A program made the position numbers and the translations under genes. Of a stretch of DNA of 64,000 bases, positions 17,670 through 26,587 are shown piece after piece (the first letter of the stretch is position 1; each line of letters starts with the position of its first letter). Source of the stretch: Candidimonas humi (GTDB lineage Bacteria; Pseudomonadota; Gammaproteobacteria; Burkholderiales; Burkholderiaceae_B); contig NZ_JAHTBN010000012.1 in the NCBI RefSeq assembly GCF_019166065.1, forward strand, positions 1 to 64,000. Reading direction: 5' to 3'. The notes under the pieces were generated by a model. It had not been told where the DNA came from and searched no databases. It worked only from the letters and a program-made list of their open reading frames with translations.

Positions 17670-19061
17670 TCAATGCGCGGTCAGCGTCTTCTTGTTGCCC
17701 TCGCCGTCTATTGTTTCCAGCGCCACCGGACGGCGCCACACCAGGGCGATGTAGTCCAGCACCTTCTTTGCGCGCTCGAGGTCCAGGCCACGGCCGTCGG
17801 CGGCGTAGTCGTGGCGCAGCATCAGGCTGCCGTCATTGCTGAGCTCTACGGCCTGCACATGGGGCGCGGCAAAATTGAATTTGGGCGCGATCAATCGTTC
17901 GCGCAGGGTTTCGATGTCCACGTCCTCGATGTCGACCCGCATTCCGGTCGAGCCTTCACGATGCGAGCGGTAGCCGAGCAACTGCAGCTTTTCCGCCAGG
18001 GCCTCGTCCAGGTGATTGCGGATGAAGCTGAAGTCGTCTTCTTCGGCGCGTATGCGCAAGGCGCTGTCCAGGCCTTCGGTTTCGATGATGTATTCCCACA
18101 TGGCGAAGCCGACATGGTAGGGGTTGATAGCCAGTGCCATGTCCTTGCCTGCGGCATAGGGGCGTATGACGTCGGAATGCGATTTGATGGCGTCCAGATA
18201 GATGTCGTCGGGCAGGAAATCGGCTTCGCGCAACAGGCGCGCATGCCAGTAGCTGGCCCAGCCTTCGTTCATGATCTGGCAGGCGAACACCGGGTAGAAG
18301 TAAAACGACTCCTCGCGCACGGCCAGGAAGATGTCGCGTTCCCAGCCTTCCATGTCGGGCGCATAACGCGCCATGAACCACAGCAGATCCGATTCGGGGT
18401 GCGGCGGCACGGGGGCCCGCTGGCCGCGGCGCGCCGCAGGCGCCGCTTCGCCGGGCAGCTCGGCATAGCGGGAAAGAAAGCCCGAGGGCCTGGGACCCGC
18501 CTTGGGCAAGATGTGGGTCGGATAGTCGCGCCGGTGTATGGCTTGGTCCACATCGATGTGCTGCTCCAGCGCCAGCGCCGCATCCAGTACCATTTCGACG
18601 CGCCGCTGGCCGTGCTCTTCTATCGCAGCCTGGATGTTGTGGGCTCTTTCCGCCGCCTCGGTCACGATGTGATAGCCCACCTGCTGCTGCATGCGCGCGA
18701 ACAAGGCGTTGTTCTTGGAAAAATCGGCATGCCCGAGGACATGCGCCGTCACCAGCGTGTTTTGCGCCAACCCGTTGTCGGTGACGAGATAGGCGCGGTT
18801 GGGGTTGCCGGGAAACACCACCTCGAATATGTGTGAGCCGCCCATCCGGTGCTGCACCTGCTGATGGATGTAGCGTACCCCGAAAGACCAATGCGGCATG
18901 CGTATGGGCAGGCCGTACACGGCCACTTCCATCATGAAGGTATTGGGCACCAGTTCGAAATCGACCGGGTCGAAATCCAGCCCGTCGTGCCTGGCCAGCG
19001 CCTCGATCCTGGGCATGTAGTCCGAGAGGCGCTCCAGGCCATGCGCGTAGGCGGCTTGCAT
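17670..19061 (-). CDS. spoVR: SpoVR family protein
   Basis: A 463-residue homologue of Bacillus SpoVR / E. coli YcgB. Characteristic stretches include MPHWSFGVRYIHQQ, the ENxALA-like region and the conserved NEGWASYWHARLL segment. Function is unknown; in proteobacteria it travels with prkA and yeaH and is part of a stationary-phase/stress operon. ATG 19061 follows GGGAGG directly, and the yeaH stop lies two bases upstream, so the three genes are one transcript. A longer frame to 19223 overlaps yeaH and is rejected as the start. Confidence 0.93.
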   Translation of the reverse strand: MQAAYAHGLERLSDYMPRIEALARHDGLDFDPVDFELVPNTFMMEVAVYGLPIRMPHWSFGVRYIHQQVQHRMGGSHIFEVVFPGNPNRAYLVTDNGLAQNTLVTAHVLGHADFSKNNALFARMQQQVGYHIVTEAAERAHNIQAAIEEHGQRRVEMVLDAALALEQHIDVDQAIHRRDYPTHILPKAGPRPSGFLSRYAELPGEAAPAARRGQRAPVPPHPESDLLWFMARYAPDMEGWERDIFLAVREESFYFYPVFACQIMNEGWASYWHARLLREADFLPDDIYLDAIKSHSDVIRPYAAGKDMALAINPYHVGFAMWEYIIETEGLDSALRIRAEEDDFSFIRNHLDEALAEKLQLLGYRSHREGSTGMRVDIEDVDIETLRERLIAPKFNFAAPHVQAVELSNDGSLMLRHDYAADGRGLDLERAKKVLDYIALVWRRPVALETIDGEGNKKTLTAH

Positions 19062-19062
19062 A

Positions 19063-20262
19063 TCAGGCCTCCCTGCCCGTTTGCGCGTCGGCCTGGCGCT
19101 GGAAGAAGCGGCGTACCGCATTCCATACGTCGCTGCGTTCATGCACGGTATAGGTGCCGACGGGATAATTGCGCGATTCCAGCGAGCGGAACAGCCTGCC
19201 GATTTCGGAAAGCCCGGATTCATGCGGGTTTTGCGGGGTTTCCAAAAAGCCTATGAAGTTGGCGATGTCGCCCAGTTCGCACAGCAGGCTGTCGGCCAGG
19301 CTGCGGTCATCGGCAAAGTTCTCGCCGTCGGAGGCGTAAAACAGGTAATGGTTGTAGCGCCGCGCCGGGTAGCGCTGGGAAAAAATATCGAGCGCCAGCC
19401 TGAAGGCGCTGGAGGCCGTGGTGCCGCCGGTGGCGCTGACCTGGAAGAACTGCTCTTCGGTGAATTCCCAGGCGTCGCTGGTATGCGCGATAAAGACGAT
19501 TTCCAGCGCATTGCCATATTGCCGGCGCAGGCCCTGTATCGCCCAGAAGAAGAAGGACTTGGCAAGCTTGCGCCGTTCCGCATCCATAGAGCCGGACACG
19601 TCCAGCACCAGCGCCACGATCGCATCGCTTGCGGGCCGCTGGCGCCGCGCCAGTTGCCGAAAGCGCAGGTCTTCGTCCGAGAACGGCGCCGCATCCTCGG
19701 GCAGTTGGGCATGCCGCCGCTTGATCGCCTCTTTCAGGGTCAGGCGGCGATCCAGGCGCGAATTGGGGCCGTGGCGGCTCCAGCCTTCGCGCACCAGGTC
19801 TTCGTCCCTGAGCGCATCGCTGCTGCGCGGCTTCAGGTCGGGCAGGTGCAGTTCCTCCCAGATCCAGTCGACGATGTCCTCGATCCTGAGCTCCAGCAGG
19901 AAACGCAGCTCGCCGCCGCCGCTGCCTCCCGCGCCGGCCTGGCCGGCTTCGCCCCCTTCTCCCTGGCCCTGGTGGTACGAATCGCCCGGCCGGCCGCCCC
20001 CCTGCCCTACGCCCGCCTGCTCATCGGGCGTGTTCAGGCGAAAACGATAGTGCTCCAGGAAATGCACCGGAATCTGCACGGTGTGGCTGGACGGACGGCT
20101 CAGGATGTCGGCGCCCGCGATCATCTCCGGCAGTTGCTCGCGCACCGCGTCCCGGACTTTTTCATTGTGCCTAAGCCAGTCCCGGGCGCCGCGCGAAAAC
20201 AGCCTGTACCAGCGATGCGCGTGCGCCAGGTTGGACAATTGCTGGAATACCGGCCCCGTCAT
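19063..20262 (-). CDS. yeaH: YeaH/YhbH family protein (DUF444)
   Basis: A 399-residue DUF444 protein. A von Willebrand A-like domain occupies the C-terminal half, with the MIDAS-type DVSGSM and later TTASSAF. The middle has a Gly/Gln-rich linker (residues about 85-115). It is the standard partner of PrkA kinase. It sits between prkA (24 bases upstream) and spoVR. In enterics the yeaGH pair responds to nitrogen starvation and stationary phase; whether this holds here is inference. Confidence 0.93.
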   Translation of the reverse strand: MTGPVFQQLSNLAHAHRWYRLFSRGARDWLRHNEKVRDAVREQLPEMIAGADILSRPSSHTVQIPVHFLEHYRFRLNTPDEQAGVGQGGGRPGDSYHQGQGEGGEAGQAGAGGSGGGELRFLLELRIEDIVDWIWEELHLPDLKPRSSDALRDEDLVREGWSRHGPNSRLDRRLTLKEAIKRRHAQLPEDAAPFSDEDLRFRQLARRQRPASDAIVALVLDVSGSMDAERRKLAKSFFFWAIQGLRRQYGNALEIVFIAHTSDAWEFTEEQFFQVSATGGTTASSAFRLALDIFSQRYPARRYNHYLFYASDGENFADDRSLADSLLCELGDIANFIGFLETPQNPHESGLSEIGRLFRSLESRNYPVGTYTVHERSDVWNAVRRFFQRQADAQTGREA

Positions 20263-20285
20263 GATGATGGCCTCGCATATCCGGA

Positions 20286-22238
20286 TTATTCCTGCGCCAG
20301 CAGCGTGGTCACGTAGTTCAGCGCTTCATGCGCGCTGTGCGCATCGTAGCCATAGTCGTCGACCAGGCGCGCCTCGACCGCGGAGATTTTTTCCATGGTC
20401 TCGGCGTCGGCGCGCGTGCTGGAAGTGACCAGGCGCAACACGTCGCGCCGCTCCTGGAACAGGTACTGCTTGATCGCCTCGCACAAACGGGCGTGTTCGG
20501 AAAGCGTGAACTTGGCGCCGCGCTTGTAGGTGCTCAGGGCCTTGCGCACGATCTCCTGGCGAAACGAGGTCTTGCCCGAATCGGAAATGCCTATCTTGGT
20601 TTCCACGCTGCGCAGGAAACGCTCGTCGGCATCGCGCTCTTCGCCGGTAATGGGATCGTCCACCTTGCGGTTCTCGAGCACCGCCTCGACTTCGTCCAGG
20701 TATTTTTCCAGCAGCTCTTGCGCTTCGTCCTGGAAGGACACGAACAGCGCCTTGTGCACGTCTTCCTTGACCCAGCGGTTATAGAACTCCTTGCGCGTGG
20801 TGACCAGGAAATCGATCCACTGTTTCTTCACCTTGGCGTCCATGCGCGCATCGGAGTCGATCGAGTCCTTGAGCGCCAGCATGACTTCCATGGCGGTCAG
20901 GCTCTTGCTTTCGGACTGGCTGATGGCGCTGGCCAGGGCATTGACGACAAAGCGCGGAGAAACGCCGTCCATGCCTTCGTCGGGCTGCTCGCGCACGATG
21001 CGCTCGGCTTCTGCGTCCGACACTCCTTCGACTTCTTCGTGCGCGTGGATGCGCAGCTTCTTGCTCAGGTCGAGATCCGGGCGCTCGGACGGCCGCAGGC
21101 GCGTCAGTATGGCAAACACCGCCGCCACCGCCAGCGCGTGCGGGTCCAGATGCACCTGCCGGAACGAAGGCGTAGCCGACGTCAGCTTGTGATAAATGCG
21201 CGCCTCGTCGGTATAGCACAAGGTGTATGGCACCTGCACGATGACCATGCGGTCGAGCAAGGCTTCATTTTCCTTTTCCTGCAGGAACCGGCGGAACTCG
21301 GCCATATTGGTGTGCGCGACTATGGTCTCGTCGATATAAATGAGCGGAAAGCGCGAAACCTTTACGACTTGTTCCTGGGTCAGGGTCAGCAGCAAGTACA
21401 GGAACTCGCGCTTGACCTTGAGGATTTCGATCATTTCCAGAAGCCCGCGGTTGCCTGCATAGACCGCGCCCGACCACGACCAGGCGCGCGGGTCGCCTTC
21501 GTCCCCGTATTCGGCCACCTTGGACAGATCGACCGACCCTACCAGGTCGGCGATATCGGCCGTGGTGGGATCGTGCGGCGCATAGGTGCCCACTGCGTGG
21601 CGGCCGGCCTCGTCGATGAAAACGCGATGCACCGGCACGCGGGCAAAATCGCCGCCGTATTTTTCATCGACCAGCGCGCGCGTGTATGGCGATAAGTCCC
21701 CGCTGATTTCGACCCCATAGGAATCCCTGAACTCCGCACGCTTGCCGTGCGGTATCAAAAGCAGCGGCGATTCCTGGATGGGGCTTTCCTGGATGGCATA
21801 CAGCGCCCCCTCGTCGATGCGGCTATAGGCCTCCAGGCCGCGCTTGAGCAGTGTCACCAGGCTGGATTTGCCGCCGGACGGCGGGCCCAGCAGGAGCAGC
21901 AGGCGGCGTCCTACCTCGGACCCTTCGCTGGCCGCCTTGAAATAATTGGCAACGCGCTCCAGCGCCTGGTCGATTCCGAACAGATCGTCTTCGAATAATT
22001 TGTAGCGATTTGCGGTGTCGGCTTGCTTGGGGGCCTCGAGGCCGCGCCAGCAAATCATGTCCCAGATATATTGGTGGCTGGACCTGGCTGCGCGCGCAGG
22101 GTTATCGGCAACAATATCGCGCAGGTAGTCGTTGAAGCTGCCCGCCCAATGCTGGGCCTGCTGCTTGCGCGAATAGTCCGCCAGCGACTCGACAAACTCA
22201 GAACGATGTCGTTCTGTATCTTCGTTGCGATCGGTCAT
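20286..22238 (-). CDS. prkA: PrkA family serine protein kinase (YeaG)
   Basis: A 650-residue PrkA protein. The N-terminal AAA+ domain has Walker A in GPPSGGKSSL near residue 115, and the C-terminal PrkA kinase-like domain follows after about residue 390. PrkA proteins have been described both as serine kinases and as AAA+ proteases. It is the first gene of the prkA-yeaH-spoVR operon; ATG 22238 follows GGAGAAG. The promoter should lie in 22239-22457; no clear sigma-54 site was found there. Confidence 0.95.
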   Translation of the reverse strand: MTDRNEDTERHRSEFVESLADYSRKQQAQHWAGSFNDYLRDIVADNPARAARSSHQYIWDMICWRGLEAPKQADTANRYKLFEDDLFGIDQALERVANYFKAASEGSEVGRRLLLLLGPPSGGKSSLVTLLKRGLEAYSRIDEGALYAIQESPIQESPLLLIPHGKRAEFRDSYGVEISGDLSPYTRALVDEKYGGDFARVPVHRVFIDEAGRHAVGTYAPHDPTTADIADLVGSVDLSKVAEYGDEGDPRAWSWSGAVYAGNRGLLEMIEILKVKREFLYLLLTLTQEQVVKVSRFPLIYIDETIVAHTNMAEFRRFLQEKENEALLDRMVIVQVPYTLCYTDEARIYHKLTSATPSFRQVHLDPHALAVAAVFAILTRLRPSERPDLDLSKKLRIHAHEEVEGVSDAEAERIVREQPDEGMDGVSPRFVVNALASAISQSESKSLTAMEVMLALKDSIDSDARMDAKVKKQWIDFLVTTRKEFYNRWVKEDVHKALFVSFQDEAQELLEKYLDEVEAVLENRKVDDPITGEERDADERFLRSVETKIGISDSGKTSFRQEIVRKALSTYKRGAKFTLSEHARLCEAIKQYLFQERRDVLRLVTSSTRADAETMEKISAVEARLVDDYGYDAHSAHEALNYVTTLLAQE

Positions 22239-22457
22239 GGCTCTTCTCCAAGCGCGGAGTTGAGCCGCCTGCTGACCCTGGCCGTATGTGTATGAACCCG
22301 TGTCAGTGGGGGCTCAAGCTCGAAACGTCGATGTCTATGAAGTTGGACACCTGTTTACGCTCGAAGTTCAGAGAACGAGCCACTTCTTTGCTACACGCCG
22401 ATACCCGGCCCGCTCATGCGGCCGGGCGGGCGCCGCGCTGCAGTGCAGCGTGCAGCA

Positions 22458-23270
22458 TCAGGAATTTCCGGCAAGGGGGTTTCCCGCGGCACGGACGAAC
22501 GTATTGCGCAGCGTCCCCAGGCCCGAAATATCGACATCTACTGTATCGCCGTGCGCGAGCTTCGGCGAATGGCCATCGGTGCCCATCCAGACGATGTCGC
22601 CGGGATACAGGGTCAGGTAGCGCGTCATGCGGCTGATGAATGTGGCAATGCCGAACAGCATGTCGCCAGTATTGAAATGGCTTTTCACCTGCCCATTGAC
22701 CAGCACGCGGGTCTCGGCCCGAGCCGGATCGAACCCGGTTTCGATCCAGGGCCCCATGGGCTTGAACGTGTCGCAATTCTTGGCGCGCCAGAAAGTGCGG
22801 TCGGAACGCTGCCAGGCCCGTTCGCTGACATCATTGCCGATGGTGTAGCCAAAAATGCATTGCAGCGCCTCGGCCTCGGACACATTGCGCGCCTTCTTGC
22901 CGATTACGACCACCAGTTCGCCCTCGTACTCGATGTGCGTGGCATCTTCGGGGATGACGACGTTTTCTTCGTGGGCGATCAGGGCGTTGACGGCCCGGTA
23001 TCCGATGTCGGCTTGCGGCGGGACATCGATCTTTCTTCCCGTAAGGGTTTCTTGCTCGCGTATGTGCGTGACGTAGTTCAGGCCCGCGGCATAAAAGGTG
23101 GGCGGAACCACCGGCACCTCGATCTTGACCTCGGAGAGCTTGTAGCTCGCGCTTGCAAGCTCGTGCCCGGCCCAGGGGATGCCGCGGATTTCATGGACCC
23201 GGTCGTCGTCATCGAGCCTGCCGTATGCCCGCCGGCCCGAGCCGGGAAGAGAAAAATTTATCCAGCGCAT
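22458..23270 (-). CDS. fumarylacetoacetate hydrolase family protein
   Basis: A 270-residue FAH-fold enzyme, the size of the FAHD1/HpcE-like group. The divalent-metal ligands are in IEYEGELVVVIG, and the conserved GNDVSER and FKPMGPW stretches follow. Family members hydrolyse or decarboxylate 2,4-dioxo acids or ring-cleavage products. ATG 23270 follows AAGGATGG. It is the last gene of the operon that begins with the maleylacetate reductase at 27781, so it may process a ring-cleavage product or a dioxo acid. Confidence 0.9.
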   Translation of the reverse strand: MRWINFSLPGSGRRAYGRLDDDDRVHEIRGIPWAGHELASASYKLSEVKIEVPVVPPTFYAAGLNYVTHIREQETLTGRKIDVPPQADIGYRAVNALIAHEENVVIPEDATHIEYEGELVVVIGKKARNVSEAEALQCIFGYTIGNDVSERAWQRSDRTFWRAKNCDTFKPMGPWIETGFDPARAETRVLVNGQVKSHFNTGDMLFGIATFISRMTRYLTLYPGDIVWMGTDGHSPKLAHGDTVDVDISGLGTLRNTFVRAAGNPLAGNS

Positions 23271-23340
23271 GGTTCCATCCTTTGTGGCAGGGGCCGCCCG
23301 CGATACGGCCCTGCCCCGATCTTACATCGCCCACAGGCGT

Positions 23341-24354
23341 TCATTCGGCGCGTATGTCGGCCTTTTTGATCAAATCGGCCCAGCGCTGCCTGTCCTGGCC
23401 CAGCCATTCCCTGTAGTCCTTCGAATCACGATACTTGATCTCGGCGCCCAGGGTCTTGAGCCTTTCCTGGACCTCGGGCTTGTCCAGGACGGTCTTGACC
23501 GAGTTTGCGAGCTTGGCGGTGATCGCCTCGGGTATATGGGCCGGACCGACGAACCCTATGGGCTGGGCGTAGTCCTCAAAGCCGGGGAACCCCAATTCGG
23601 ACATCGTCGGCACCTTGGGATAATCGGGCAGGCGCTTGGCGGTGGTGGCGGCAAGAATGCGCAGCTTCCCGCTGGACACGAAATCCTTCAGGCCGACCAT
23701 CGGATAGAACATGAAATCCACGCGGCCGGCCATGACGTCGGTCAGCGCAGGGCCATTGCCCTGGAAGGGGATGTGATTCATCTTCGTGCCGGAACGCTCT
23801 TCGAGCAAGGCCGCGGCCAAGTGCGCGGACCCGCCCACGCCCGCCGAACCGAAACTCACCTGCCCGGGCTGCTTCTTGGCTTTGTCCAGAAGTTGCTTCA
23901 GCGACTCGTAGGGCGAATGCCCGCCTACCACCAGCAATTGCGGCAGCACCGCGACCTGGGCGATTTGCGTGAAGTCCTTGATCGGGTCGTAGTGGATAAG
24001 GTGGGGCTTGATCAGCGGATTGACGTTGTGAGAAATGGTGTTCATCAATATCGTGTAGCCATCGGGCGCCGCACGCTGCACGTACTCGGTGGCGATATAG
24101 CCATTGGCCCCGGGCTTGTTCTCGACGACTATCGAACCGCCCAGATTGGTGGCCATTTCCTTGGCCAGCAGCCGAGCCAGCACATCGGTCGGGCCCCCGG
24201 CGCTGTAGCCCACGATCAGCCGGATGGGCCGGTCGGGATAATGGCCGGAAGCCGCCCAGGCCGAGCCCGGCATGGCCGCCGCGCCCGCGAGGCCTACGGC
24301 ACATGCCGCGGCCAGGCGGATGGCAGCCTTGCGTTTGGATAGATTGATTTTCAT
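23341..24354 (-). CDS. Bug/TctC family periplasmic substrate-binding protein
   Basis: A 337-residue TTT receptor with a signal peptide over residues 1-34 (ending AWAASGHYPDRP) and the family core IRLIVGYSAGGPTDVLARLL and VVENKPGANG. ATG 24354 follows AAGGAG; the same frame stays open far upstream but there overlaps the dehydrogenase gene. It is embedded in the LysR-controlled operon with TfdA-like and maleylacetate reductase genes and probably binds the aromatic or carboxylic substrate. Confidence 0.93.
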   Translation of the reverse strand: MKINLSKRKAAIRLAAACAVGLAGAAAMPGSAWAASGHYPDRPIRLIVGYSAGGPTDVLARLLAKEMATNLGGSIVVENKPGANGYIATEYVQRAAPDGYTILMNTISHNVNPLIKPHLIHYDPIKDFTQIAQVAVLPQLLVVGGHSPYESLKQLLDKAKKQPGQVSFGSAGVGGSAHLAAALLEERSGTKMNHIPFQGNGPALTDVMAGRVDFMFYPMVGLKDFVSSGKLRILAATTAKRLPDYPKVPTMSELGFPGFEDYAQPIGFVGPAHIPEAITAKLANSVKTVLDKPEVQERLKTLGAEIKYRDSKDYREWLGQDRQRWADLIKKADIRAE

Positions 24355-24410
24355 GGTTTGTCTCCTTGAGGTGGTGGTAAAGATCGCCCTGTAGATCGGA
24401 ATCTCCAGGG

Positions 24411-25607
24411 TCAATAAACAAGATCCGGCATGCGCCGTGCCGGACGCAGCAGTTCGGAGGAAAACCGGTCCGCGCGGGTTACGCCGCACAACTTCTGGGT
24501 ACGCTGCAATTCGTCCTGCAGGATCTCCAAGGCCCGGCGGGCTCCGGATTCGCCCGCCGCAACCGCGCCGAACAGCGTCGCACGCCCCAGCAGCACCCCC
24601 TGGGCGCCGAGCGCCAGGGCCTTGGCCATGTCGCCGCCGCGGCGCACGCCGCCATCCACCAGCACCGGCAGGCGGCCCGCTACCGCCTGCAGCACCTCGG
24701 GCAAGGCGTCCAGCGTGGCGACCGCGCCGTCGAGCTGGCGCCCGCCGTGGTTGGATACGACGATTGCATCGACGCCCAGCGCCGCGAGCCGGGCCGCATC
24801 GTCGCCGCGGCAGACGCCCTTGACGATCAGCTTGCGGGGCCAGCGCTCGCGCACCTGCGCCAGGCGCTCGAAGTCGAAGCCGGGGTCGTAGCTTCTGCCC
24901 ACGGACGACGCTATGGCGACCGCGCTCTTGGCCGCGAGCTCGAAGCCGCGCAGGTTCTCCATGACGGGCAGGCCGCGCGCGAGCATGTCCAGCGCCCAGC
25001 GCGGCCGGCTCGCGAAATCCAGCATATTGCGCGCGGAAAAGCGAAAAGGAATCGAGAAATGATTGCGTAAATCCCGTTCCCGCTTGCCGCCCACGGGCAG
25101 GTCCACCGTGATGACCAGCGCCTCGTAGTCGGCGGCCAGCGCCCGGCCGAGCAGCTTCCAGAAAAATTCGCGATTGTTGAGCACGTAGGCCTGGAACCAG
25201 TGGCGCCCGGGCGCCGCGCGGGCGATGGTCTCGATGGCGGTGGTCGCGCTGCTCGACAAGGTATACGGAATACCATAGTCGGCGGCGGCCTTGGCCAGCG
25301 CCAGATCGGCATCGCGCCGGCCGAAGCCGGCCGCCCCGGTCGGCGCGATGGCCGCGGGCATCCCAGCAGGCGCGCCCAGCAAATTGCACTCGGTGGAGAC
25401 CTTGGCCACATCGACCAGGACATGCGGCGCGAACCGCAACGCCGCATAGGCGCCGCGGTTGTCCCGCAAGGTGCTTTCGTCTTCGGCGCCGCCGGCATAG
25501 AAGTCGTATACGGCCCGCGGCAGCCGGCGGCGCGCAAGCGCGCGCAGGTCGGCGATCGAGCAACAGTCCGCGACGCTGCGCGGCGCCGGGCGGCGCGATA
25601 TGTTCAC
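24411..25607 (-). CDS. FMN-dependent alpha-hydroxy acid dehydrogenase
   Basis: A 398-residue member of the L-lactate/mandelate dehydrogenase and glycolate oxidase family. Catalytic His287 lies in VSNHGGRQLDG and flavin-contacting Lys263 in IVKGVCRG; the N-terminal YDFYAGGAEDE motif is typical. It oxidises an L-2-hydroxy acid to a 2-oxo acid. Given neighbours that resemble benzoylformate decarboxylase and aromatic ring-cleavage enzymes, a mandelate-like substrate is possible; this is inference. Its ATG overlaps the stop of the TfdA-like gene (25604-25607, ATGA), so translation is coupled. Confidence 0.92.
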   Translation of the reverse strand: MNISRRPAPRSVADCCSIADLRALARRRLPRAVYDFYAGGAEDESTLRDNRGAYAALRFAPHVLVDVAKVSTECNLLGAPAGMPAAIAPTGAAGFGRRDADLALAKAAADYGIPYTLSSSATTAIETIARAAPGRHWFQAYVLNNREFFWKLLGRALAADYEALVITVDLPVGGKRERDLRNHFSIPFRFSARNMLDFASRPRWALDMLARGLPVMENLRGFELAAKSAVAIASSVGRSYDPGFDFERLAQVRERWPRKLIVKGVCRGDDAARLAALGVDAIVVSNHGGRQLDGAVATLDALPEVLQAVAGRLPVLVDGGVRRGGDMAKALALGAQGVLLGRATLFGAVAAGESGARRALEILQDELQRTQKLCGVTRADRFSSELLRPARRMPDLVY

Positions 25608-26527
25608 GCCGTCGCGGCCTCGGCGGGCTCGCTGTTGCCGCGCGGGCTGCCGTCCGCGTTGAAGAAACGCGTGGCCATCACTTGGCAGCGCTTGATCAGG
25701 CGCGGCTCGTCGGGACGATAATCGGGGATCGCATTATGGACGGTACCCATGTTGTCCCACATCAGGACATCGCGAGTCTGCCAGCGATGAGCGTAGCGGT
25801 ATTGTTCCTGAGTCTGGTGCTTGAACAGGAAATCGAGGGTCTCGTCGCTTTCGGCCTGCTCGAGTTCATTGATGCGCATGGCGTAGCCCGGGTTGCAATA
25901 CAGCACTTTACGCCCGGTGATCGGGTGCTTCAGGAACAGCGGGTGCGACACGGGAGGCTTTGCCGCGCGCTGGGCCGGCGTCAGCGGCGGACGCTGGCTG
26001 CCGCGCTCGCGGCGCATCATTTCCCAGAACTTGTTGAAGTCGTGCAGCACGGTCATGCCGTCCAAGCGCCGCTTCATGTCCTCGGGCAGGCCTTCGTAGG
26101 CCGCATGCATATTGCAGAATTCGGTGTTGCCCAAGGGCCGGCCGTCGCGGAAGGGAATCTTGATGCCATAGAGAATGTTCGTGAAAGCGATCATCTTGCT
26201 GTAGGACATGTCGGTGTGCCAATCCTGCCCCGCGTCCGAGAGGCCTATGGGCTTGCCGTTCTCGACGATGTTCGAGAGCACCATCACCTCGGGTAGCCCG
26301 GGTTCCTGGTAGGCCCCGGCGACATTGATTTCCAGATCGCCGAAGCGGCGCGCGAATTCACGCAGGTCGAGGGGGCTGAGCTGCTGGTCGGGATAGCTCA
26401 GCACCCCGTATTGCCCGAGAGCCTGCAGCAACTGCGCGAATTCGGCATCCGCCAGCGGCCGGGACAGGTCCAGCCCTTCGATGCGCGCGCCCAGCGTACG
26501 TCCGGTGGGAACAATCTTCAATGCCAT
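25604..26527 (-). CDS. TauD/TfdA family Fe(II)/2-oxoglutarate dioxygenase
   Basis: A 307-residue non-haem dioxygenase. The iron ligands are His104 and Asp106 in DWHTDMSY and a distal His in MGTVHNA near residue 265; the 2-oxoglutarate Arg is in RLIKRCQ. Relatives act on taurine or cleave the ether of 2,4-D (TfdA). Here it sits between a maleylacetate reductase gene and an alpha-hydroxyacid dehydrogenase gene, far from the tau genes at 61 kb, so a TfdA-like role on an aromatic ether or side chain is more likely than taurine desulfonation. Confidence 0.92.
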   Translation of the reverse strand: MALKIVPTGRTLGARIEGLDLSRPLADAEFAQLLQALGQYGVLSYPDQQLSPLDLREFARRFGDLEINVAGAYQEPGLPEVMVLSNIVENGKPIGLSDAGQDWHTDMSYSKMIAFTNILYGIKIPFRDGRPLGNTEFCNMHAAYEGLPEDMKRRLDGMTVLHDFNKFWEMMRRERGSQRPPLTPAQRAAKPPVSHPLFLKHPITGRKVLYCNPGYAMRINELEQAESDETLDFLFKHQTQEQYRYAHRWQTRDVLMWDNMGTVHNAIPDYRPDEPRLIKRCQVMATRFFNADGSPRGNSEPAEAATA

Positions 26528-26587
26528 GATGCAATCCTCGTAAGAAATATCGGCGGCCCATCCCTATAGGCCAATAGCACTGCAGCC

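Noticed and set aside
22239-22457. Sigma-54 promoter for prkA
   Set aside because: No convincing GG-N10-GC pair at the right distance was found on the minus strand.
24355-25563. Upstream continuation of the Bug receptor frame
   Set aside because: The receptor's signal peptide and ribosome binding site fix the start at 24354; the extension overlaps the FMN dehydrogenase gene.
25604-26527. Missing tauD of the tau cluster
   Set aside because: It is 35 kb from tauABC and embedded in an aromatic catabolic operon under its own LysR.
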